Under the pieces are notes generated by a model, which worked only from the letters and a program-made list of their open reading frames with translations, had not been told where the DNA came from and did not search any database. DNA of 64,000 nt, taken from assembly GCA_029863605.1 (NCBI GenBank), contig JAOTVB010000015.1:1-64000 (forward strand). Reading direction: 5' to 3'. The position numbers were made by a program, and so were the translations under genes. Shown piece by piece: positions 58,136 to 64,000 of this stretch (within the stretch, counting starts at the first letter, position 1; every line of letters begins with the position of its first letter). Source of the stretch: Myxococcales bacterium. GTDB taxonomy: Bacteria; Myxococcota_A; Polyangia; Polyangiales; Houyiibacteriaceae.

Positions 58136-58918
58136 ATGAAATACGAAGACATCCTGTACGCGGCGGCAAATGGCGTCGCGACAATCACCATCAACCGACC
58201 CGACAAGTACAACGCCTTCCGCGGGCAAACGTGCGAGGAGCTGATCCACGCCTTCAACCGTGCGGGGTGGGACAAACAAATCGGCGTCCTCGTCCTTGCC
58301 GGCGCGGGGGACAAGGCGTTCTGTACTGGGGGCGACCAATCGGCGCATGCCGGCTCGTACGACGGTCGCGGCACGATCGGCCTCCCGATCGAAGAGGTCC
58401 AAACCGTGATCCGCGATGTCCCCAAGCCGGTGATTGCGCGGGTGCAGGGCTATGCGATCGGTGGTGGCAACGTGCTTGCGACGCTCTGCGATCTCACGAT
58501 CGCGTCCGAACAAGCGCAGTTCGGACAGGTCGGTCCGAAGGTCGGCTCGGTCGACCCCGGCTTCGGGACGGCGTTCCTCGCACAGGTCGTCGGCGAAAAG
58601 CGCGCCCGCGAGATGTGGTACATGTGCCGGCGTTACACTGCGCAGCAGGCGTACGAGATGGGTTTGGTCAATGTGGTCGTGCCCCATGACAAGCTCGATG
58701 ATGAAGTGGCGGCCTGGTGTGCAGAGCTCATGGAGCGCAGCCCAACCGCACTGGCCATCGCCAAGCGGTCGTTCAATGCGGCTACCGAGAGCTTTCGCGG
58801 CCTAGGGTCCCTCGGAATGCAGTCCCTCGCGCTCTACTACGGCACCGAGGAGTCGAAAGAAGGCGTCCGCGCGTTCCAAGAGAAGCGCAAGCCCGACTTT
58901 CGCAAGTACCAGCCCTGA
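58136..58918 (+). CDS. badI: 2-ketocyclohexanecarboxyl-CoA hydrolase (BadI)
   Basis: This 260-residue crotonase-family ring-cleavage enzyme closely follows BadI: '[20 protein letters not shown]', '[20 protein letters not shown]', '[20 protein letters not shown]', '[20 protein letters not shown]', '[20 protein letters not shown]' and '[18 protein letters not shown]'. It hydrolyses 2-ketocyclohexane-1-carboxyl-CoA to pimeloyl-CoA. It is translated directly after badH. The remaining genes for ring reduction or CoA activation (badA, badE/F, aliA/B types) are not in the window. Confidence 0.88.
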   Translation: MKYEDILYAAANGVATITINRPDKYNAFRGQTCEELIHAFNRAGWDKQIGVLVLAGAGDKAFCTGGDQSAHAGSYDGRGTIGLPIEEVQTVIRDVPKPVIARVQGYAIGGGNVLATLCDLTIASEQAQFGQVGPKVGSVDPGFGTAFLAQVVGEKRAREMWYMCRRYTAQQAYEMGLVNVVVPHDKLDDEVAAWCAELMERSPTALAIAKRSFNAATESFRGLGSLGMQSLALYYGTEESKEGVRAFQEKRKPDFRKYQP

Positions 58919-58976
58919 GGGTTGACCGAGCTCTGACGGCTGCGTATGTGAACAGCAACGGCCGGAGGTGGTTGTC

Positions 58977-61514
58977 ATGGCGGTTTCCTTTCTGACGCGG
59001 TTGGCGGCGCTGTCGTTGTTCGCACCGACCATCTTGGTTGCGGGTTGTACCAGCACATCGCAGCAGCAGGTCGAAGAGTTCGAGTACGCGGTTCCCATGG
59101 ACCCCATGAGCCCCTGGCCGAAGTTTCGCCGCAACGCGATGCAGAACGGCCGAAGCCCAGTGAAGCCCATCGATACTGGCGCGGATGTCTGGGAGTTCCA
59201 AACCGGTAAAGGCATCTTTTCGACGCCCGTCATCGACGCTGAGAGTAACGTGTACATCGGCTCTGCCGATCGCGTATTCTACTCGCTCGACCGAAACGGT
59301 ATCGAGCGGTGGCAGTACCTCACGGGAGAGGTCGTCGACTCTTCGGCGCTCCTCGATGACCGGGGTGTCGTCTACTTTGGCTCTGGTGACGGGCATGTGT
59401 ACGCGCTCGACCGCGACAGCAGCGAAGAGGTGTGGGATCAGCCGTTCGAAGCCGATGACCCGTCCGTCACCGGGGCGTTGATCAACTGGTTCGAGGCCAA
59501 CGTTGCGATGATGCTAGACGGCTCGCTCATCGTCCCAAACGACAATTTCTGCACCTACTCGATCGACCGTCAGGAAGGCACGGCTGACTGGTGCTTCGTC
59601 ACTCTCGACCAGACTTGGTCGCTCCCTGCGCTGAATCCAGAGACCGAAACGCTTTTCATTGGGAACAATTGGTTCTTCCAGCGGAACGTCTTCGGACTCG
59701 ACCCGAACGATCTCGATCCCGGCACCGGGGCGCCCGCGGAGCTCTGGTCCTTCGGAACGCTAGGGACGGTCGCAGCGAGCCCGCTTCTTACCTCGACCGA
59801 ACCGTCCGGGCTCGTGGTGGTCGGCGCCTATGACGGCTTTGCGTATGCGCTCCGCCAAGACACGGGCCAATTGATTTGGAGCTTTGGCGCCCGCGACCAC
59901 ATCTATGCCAGCCCCGGACAAATGGAAGACGGCGCGATCATCCAGCCAGCGGGCGACGGCACGATCTACGCGCTCGACCCCGCGGATGGCTCGGTCACCT
60001 GGGCCTTCGATACCCGCGAGCCGATCCGCTCATCTCCCGCGATCGATGGCGATGGAAACATCTATGTCGGTTCGGGTGAAGGTCGGTTGTTCGTCTTGAA
60101 CCCCGACGGCTCTCTTCGCTGGTCGATCCTGCTCCTCGAAGGCCAACGCAACGACCTCAATGCTTCACCAGCCCTCGGCAAAGAGTTCGTCGCGGTCGCA
60201 GGCGAAGACGGACGGATATTCGGCGTTCCCTACGACTATTGCCTCCGCGATCGCCTGAGCGACGAACGCTGCACCCTCGGGCCCGGGGAAGGAATCGCCG
60301 ATGACGGCGTGTTCATCGTGTATACGACCCACTTCGGCGGCCTCGAGCTCGAGACGCCGGGGACGATCACGGCGAACCAGCCACTCACTTTTTCGCTGTT
60401 CGTCCGCGAAGCAGGGGACACCAAGCTCGCCCTCATCGATTCCGAAAACGTGGAAGTGACCACAACCGGCTCTACGGAAACCCGCATCGATGTCTCGGGC
60501 GATCGACGCTTCATCACGATCATCCCGACATCACCGTGGGTTGGCGCGGCTGGAGGCACGCTCGAGGTGCGCATCACGGGCGATTACCTCGTCGACCTCG
60601 ATCGCGCAGGGCTGGTTTTTAGTGGGGGAACCATCGGCGGCTCGTTTGATCAGAGCTTCAACTTTTCTATCGAGGGGCGCAGCGAAACGGCGTTTCCGTT
60701 TGCCGTTCCCGACGCACCGGGTGACGACTCGGGGATCATGGAGCTCTACCGGCTCGCGGCTCCGCTACCGACCGTTCTGCCCAGCTACAACCAGATTGGG
60801 TTCGACTCGATTCACTACCTGATCGGGGTCGTCGAAGGCGAAGGCGACAACATCGTCACGTGGGGCATCGGGGGTATGCTCGACGAGGAAGGTAACACCG
60901 TCGTGAATCCAGCATCGCGCGTTCGCTTTCCATTGGTGGCTCGGTGGGACGATGGGGCGCTAACCATGTTCAACGAAGAGGGCTTCACGATCGAATTCAA
61001 CGGCTTTCCACTGCCTTTCCGCTTCTTCGGAGTGGCTACCAAACTCGACTCGCGAGGGAACGCGCTGCACAGCCCCTACCTGAATGCCAAGACGATCTGC
61101 GGGGAGATCGATATCTACGGCGTGTTTCTGCAGCGACTCGGCTTATGCAACGCCGACACCGACCTGATGGAAGCCGTCGGAGGTGCCGAGTTCCGACCCC
61201 ACGAAGGCGGAACCCAGGCGGCGCCGGAGGGAGTGGGCACGGTGGAGTTCTCGATGAACGCAGGTCAGGTCGTTGCGACTTTTACCGACTCGACCTTACA
61301 GAGAGAGGCCCACAATTTCGGCATCCTCCTGCTCGATGCGAGCGATGGCGTCCCGGTAGGGCTGAATTACACCGTCAACACCGCCCACACGCCTGAAACC
61401 GCCGGGACCATCGAAACGGTCACCCTCGACGTGACCGGTGTCGAGCTCCCAGGATCGCTACGGGTGTACCTGATGGTCGATGCCTACCCAGCCGCAGTCC
61501 AAACCCTCAACTGA
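58977..61514 (+). CDS. Large PQQ-repeat beta-propeller lipoprotein
   Basis: ATG 58977 has GGAGG 9 bases upstream; it gives a lipoprotein signal ending 'FAPTILVAGC' (Cys24). The 845-residue product starts with 'SPWPKFRRNAMQNGRSPVKP' and then has PQQ-type propeller blades ('VYFGSGDGHVYALDRDSSEE', 'GLVVVGAYDGFAYALRQDTG', 'GTIYALDPADGSVTWAFDTR', 'GNIYVGSGEGRLFVLNPDGS') over about residues 40-430, followed by a long beta-rich C-terminal part of about 420 residues with no known domain. It is probably a surface or periplasmic binding protein. It stands alone. Confidence 0.78.
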   Translation: MAVSFLTRLAALSLFAPTILVAGCTSTSQQQVEEFEYAVPMDPMSPWPKFRRNAMQNGRSPVKPIDTGADVWEFQTGKGIFSTPVIDAESNVYIGSADRVFYSLDRNGIERWQYLTGEVVDSSALLDDRGVVYFGSGDGHVYALDRDSSEEVWDQPFEADDPSVTGALINWFEANVAMMLDGSLIVPNDNFCTYSIDRQEGTADWCFVTLDQTWSLPALNPETETLFIGNNWFFQRNVFGLDPNDLDPGTGAPAELWSFGTLGTVAASPLLTSTEPSGLVVVGAYDGFAYALRQDTGQLIWSFGARDHIYASPGQMEDGAIIQPAGDGTIYALDPADGSVTWAFDTREPIRSSPAIDGDGNIYVGSGEGRLFVLNPDGSLRWSILLLEGQRNDLNASPALGKEFVAVAGEDGRIFGVPYDYCLRDRLSDERCTLGPGEGIADDGVFIVYTTHFGGLELETPGTITANQPLTFSLFVREAGDTKLALIDSENVEVTTTGSTETRIDVSGDRRFITIIPTSPWVGAAGGTLEVRITGDYLVDLDRAGLVFSGGTIGGSFDQSFNFSIEGRSETAFPFAVPDAPGDDSGIMELYRLAAPLPTVLPSYNQIGFDSIHYLIGVVEGEGDNIVTWGIGGMLDEEGNTVVNPASRVRFPLVARWDDGALTMFNEEGFTIEFNGFPLPFRFFGVATKLDSRGNALHSPYLNAKTICGEIDIYGVFLQRLGLCNADTDLMEAVGGAEFRPHEGGTQAAPEGVGTVEFSMNAGQVVATFTDSTLQREAHNFGILLLDASDGVPVGLNYTVNTAHTPETAGTIETVTLDVTGVELPGSLRVYLMVDAYPAAVQTLN

Positions 61515-61536
61515 AGGAGCAGGCCAGGAAAGGTAG

Positions 61537-62436
61537 TCAGGTTATCTCTTTCGGCAGGCGGCCGGTGAGATTGAGCACGCCCCGCATGCACCGGTGGCCG
61601 AAGTCCACAGGCATGAGGTGCATCATCGGGCAGCCGCCCGGAATGACAAAGGCGCCATAGTCGCGGCAAAACGCGAGCGCCTCATCGGATACGGAGCCGC
61701 CGTCGATCGAGCGGTGAAACCATACGTAATGGACGCCAGCCTCTTTGCACTGACGGGCTACCTCGATGGACTTGTCTGGGTGGGTGGCGATCACTACGGC
61801 ATCCACGCGCTCTGGCAGCTCGAGCAAGGAGCGGTAGCAGGGATCGCCTTCGACGGTTTCGGCGTTGGGGTTGGTCGCAAAGACCTGACGGCCTCCCTCT
61901 TTGAGCTTGCGGTAGATCAGATTCGCCGGGGAATTGCCCGCACGAGAGACGCCCGCAACGGCGAATCGTCCTTGTGAGAGAAACTCGGCGGCGGCGGCGG
62001 CAAGCGTGGTGGTGCCCTCGCCCTTCGCAGCGACGGCAGCACGTGAGCGCCAGTAGCTGTAGGAAAAGAGCACCACGAGGAACGCCTGAAAGACCCAGGT
62101 CGGGATCATCCTTGGCAGGGCCATTAGGCCGGAGTCGACTGCATAGGCTCCAGCCAGGGCCATTCCGAAGATCACGAACACCGTGATCAACAAGATGCCC
62201 CGTCGTTCGACCGGCCTTTGGTCGGCCCAGAGCAACAGGACCGTCCACCCGAGCATCAACGAAGCCCCGAGACCCATCGCGTAGTGATAGTCAGGGCCGG
62301 GCTCGAAACCAGTGATCCCGTACACCACCGTCGCTGCGTCTGGAAAAAGCATCAGGACGCCGGCCATGGCGTCCGCAATGGCGCCCACCCAATAGGAGGC
62401 TCGCAACCAACGTACTTCAGACATTTGAATCGTCAT
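61537..62436 (-). CDS. Fusion of a multi-helix membrane domain and a CoA-binding (YccU-like) domain
   Basis: ATG 62436 is the probable start (62424 is also possible); the open frame upstream has no membrane character. The 299-residue product has an N-terminal membrane part of about four helices ('YHYAMGLGASLMLGWTVLLL', 'GILLITVFVIFGMALAGAYA', 'MIPTWVFQAFLVVLFSYSYW'). A complete CoA-binding domain follows: 'QGRFAVAGVSRAGNSPANLI', 'RQVFATNPNAETVEGDPCYR', 'VDAVVIATHPDKSIEVARQC' and 'VHYVWFHRSIDGGSVSDEAL', with 'FVIPGGCPMMHL'. Such a fusion would place a nucleotide- or CoA-sensing domain at the membrane. Function unknown. Confidence 0.72.
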   Translation of the reverse strand: MTIQMSEVRWLRASYWVGAIADAMAGVLMLFPDAATVVYGITGFEPGPDYHYAMGLGASLMLGWTVLLLWADQRPVERRGILLITVFVIFGMALAGAYAVDSGLMALPRMIPTWVFQAFLVVLFSYSYWRSRAAVAAKGEGTTTLAAAAAEFLSQGRFAVAGVSRAGNSPANLIYRKLKEGGRQVFATNPNAETVEGDPCYRSLLELPERVDAVVIATHPDKSIEVARQCKEAGVHYVWFHRSIDGGSVSDEALAFCRDYGAFVIPGGCPMMHLMPVDFGHRCMRGVLNLTGRLPKEIT

Positions 62437-62505
62437 CCTATCACACGTCCTTTGCGTGCCGATGCTCGCCACCATGATGGCAATGCGGTACCGTGCTTCT
62501 GCAAC

Positions 62506-63930
62506 ATGATTGCCAAGCCAACAAACTCGCGCGGATTTTTCGACGACGTCAACTATTACTTCGATCAAGCTTCTCAATACACCGACGTGCCCAGTGACGT
62601 GCTGGCCCAGGTCCGCGTATGCAACGCGGTCTACCGGATTCGCTTTCCGGTCGTCAGAGATGACGGCAAGATCGCGGTCATCGAGGCGTACCGCGCCGAG
62701 CACAGCCACCATCGCCTGCCTACCAAGGGTGGCATTCGCTACGCTTTAGACGTGTCCCAATACGAGGTGATGGCTCTTGCGGCACTCATGACTTACAAGT
62801 GCGCGGTGGTAGACGTTCCCTTTGGGGGCGCCAAGGGCGGTGTTCGAGTCGACCCACGGCACGAGTCCGCCTCGTTTCTCCAACGCCTCACGCGTCGCTA
62901 CACCAGTGAGCTGATCCGGAAGCGGTTCATCGGACCCGACGTGGACGTGCCAGCACCCGACGTCGGTACGGGCGCACGCGAGATGGGATGGATCTACGAC
63001 ACCTACAAGAGCCAAGGTCCAGACACCCTCAACGCACTCGCCTGCGTGACCGGCAAGTCGGTGCGCATGCACGGTGTTGCCGGACGCGAGGAGGCGACAG
63101 GCGTGGGCGCTGTGATCGCGTTGCAGCATTTCATGTCCGAGCCGGAGGATGTGAAGCCCCTTGGGCTCACGCCGGGGTTGTCGGGCAAGCGTGTCATCGT
63201 CCAGGGGTTCGGCAAAGTCGGGCTGCATGCCGCACGCGAAGTGATCCGACAAGGCGGCTCTGTCGTCGGCGTTTCGGTGAGCGACGGGGCGCTTTACGAT
63301 CCCGATGGGCTTGAAGTCGACGCGATCGTTGAGCACCGCCGCGAATCGGGGTCATTGAGAGGGTTTCCGCGCGCCCGCATGTTGGCGAACCCTAACGAGC
63401 TGCTCGAGGAGCCCTGCGACATCCTGATCCCGGCCGCACTCGAGCACCAGATCACCGCCGACAACGCACCCCGATTGCAAGCGAAGGTGATCGTGGAAGG
63501 GGCAAACGGGCCGGTGGACCCGAAAGCGGATGCCATGCTCCGAGAAGCAGGCTCGGTCATCGTGCCCGATATCTATGCGAACGCTGGCGGGGTGGTGGTG
63601 TCCTATTTCGAATGGATCAAAAACCTCTCGCACGTGAGCTTCGAGAGAATGACGCGCCGCTATCAACAGATTGCGAACGATCGGCTGCTGGGCGTGCTCA
63701 CCCGGTTGACGGGCAAAACGCTACCCCCGGAGGACGAGGCCCTCCTGCTCTATGCCCCGAACGAGATCGATTTCGTGCGGACGGCGCTCGAGAACACCCT
63801 CACCATCTCCTACGAAAGAATGCGTACACGATGGAAGCAACGAGCGCTTCCCGACTTGCGTACGTCGGCTTATGTCGGCGCGATCGAAAAGGTCGGAAGC
63901 GCATACGTGCAGGACGGGATCTTTCCCTGA
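62506..63930 (+). CDS. Glu/Leu/Phe/Val-type dehydrogenase
   Basis: ATG 62506 begins 'IAKPTNSRGFFDDVNYYFDQ'. The 474-residue product has the glutamate-dehydrogenase fold: the substrate-binding 'HHRLPTKGGIRYALDVSQYE', 'CAVVDVPFGGAKGGVRVDPR' with the catalytic Lys, 'DVDVPAPDVGTGAREMGWIY', and the nucleotide domain 'LSGKRVIVQGFGKVGLHAAR' followed by 'DIYANAGGVVVSYFEWIKNL'. It interconverts an amino acid and the 2-oxo acid plus ammonia with NAD(P)H; Glu is likeliest, Leu or Val possible. It is divergent from the membrane/CoA-binding fusion gene. Confidence 0.92.
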   Translation: MIAKPTNSRGFFDDVNYYFDQASQYTDVPSDVLAQVRVCNAVYRIRFPVVRDDGKIAVIEAYRAEHSHHRLPTKGGIRYALDVSQYEVMALAALMTYKCAVVDVPFGGAKGGVRVDPRHESASFLQRLTRRYTSELIRKRFIGPDVDVPAPDVGTGAREMGWIYDTYKSQGPDTLNALACVTGKSVRMHGVAGREEATGVGAVIALQHFMSEPEDVKPLGLTPGLSGKRVIVQGFGKVGLHAAREVIRQGGSVVGVSVSDGALYDPDGLEVDAIVEHRRESGSLRGFPRARMLANPNELLEEPCDILIPAALEHQITADNAPRLQAKVIVEGANGPVDPKADAMLREAGSVIVPDIYANAGGVVVSYFEWIKNLSHVSFERMTRRYQQIANDRLLGVLTRLTGKTLPPEDEALLLYAPNEIDFVRTALENTLTISYERMRTRWKQRALPDLRTSAYVGAIEKVGSAYVQDGIFP

Positions 63931-64000
63931 TCTCGAACCCTCTCGTACACGGAACGACGCGTGTCAACGCACGATCAAAGCCGGACAATCGATGCTTCGA

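Noticed and set aside
57244..58425. Extension of the acyl-CoA dehydrogenase to 787 residues
   Set aside because: Family similarity starts at ATG 57243; the upstream part is antisense to badH and badI.
63800..63988. Small minus-strand gene at the right edge
   Set aside because: It is mostly antisense to the end of the dehydrogenase gene, is Arg-rich and has no ribosome site or motif.

Overview
The window is 64 kb of GC-rich bacterial DNA. It most likely comes from a myxobacterium-like organism (Myxococcota or a close deltaproteobacterial relative). The indications are a lipoprotein with a long Gly-Thr-Ala linker and two DUF1554-type domains, several PQQ/beta-propeller lipoproteins, a 'DVWAVG'-type repeat lipoprotein, a LuxR-type regulator of myxobacterial style, many SRPBCC and small accessory enzymes, and G+C-biased codon use. 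Taxonomy is inference. No rRNA, intact tRNA, CRISPR array or transposase was seen.

Region by region. (1) 1-3613: the end of a heavy-metal RND efflux operon (adaptor C-terminus plus CzcA-type pump). (2) About 3.6-15.7 kb: an accessory stretch bounded by two copies of a 24-bp sequence that resembles the 3' end of a tmRNA or tRNA gene (4039-4062 and 15647-15670). It holds an antitoxin with a truncated toxin, a truncated quinone reductase, a GH10 remnant, a frameshifted lipoprotein, an SRPBCC/flavin-protein/crotonase operon with a divergent TetR regulator, a MaoC-like protein, a PQQ-type secreted protein and the DUF1554 lipoprotein. A RelE/Xre toxin-antitoxin pair lies just beyond the right copy. 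(3) 16-30 kb: small stress and detoxification genes (a DGPF/YCII protein with an ECF42-type sigma factor, TVP38, a LuxR-type regulator, alpha/beta hydrolase, NhaA, GST, SRPBCC proteins, a YeeE/YedE sulfur transporter, TMEM175), interspersed with many gene fragments. (4) 30.8-34 kb: an arylsulfatase lipoprotein and a NYN-domain protein. (5) 34.2-40.4 kb: glycogen/maltodextrin breakdown (glgX, malQ, glgP).

(6) 40.6-49 kb: an envelope and ion-channel region. One tightly packed minus-strand operon encodes an OmpA-like lipoprotein, an outer-membrane-type protein, a CASTOR/POLLUX-like channel, a DUF432 protein and an MscS channel. The facing plus-strand run encodes a coiled-coil protein, a membrane protein, an ECF sigma factor, a small protein and a second MscS-like channel. 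(7) 49.0-54.6 kb: the most interesting operon, with overlapping start and stop codons: a C39-like cysteine peptidase, a RimK-type ATP-grasp ligase with an RLAN-like N-terminus, a GCS2-type glutamate-cysteine ligase homologue, an N-formylglutamate-amidohydrolase homologue, a CDP-alcohol phosphatidyltransferase and a stand-alone 2-oxoacid-dehydrogenase-type acyltransferase. It looks like a pathway for a gamma-glutamyl or peptide-like metabolite whose product cannot be named from sequence. (8) 54.6-64 kb: a HAD-PlsC fusion, a glutaryl-CoA dehydrogenase-like gene divergent from badH-badI (alicyclic acyl-CoA ring cleavage), a large PQQ-repeat lipoprotein, a membrane/CoA-binding fusion protein and a Glu/Leu-type dehydrogenase.

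The 4-30 kb part contains at least ten truncated or frameshifted genes, whereas 30-64 kb is almost entirely intact and operonic.
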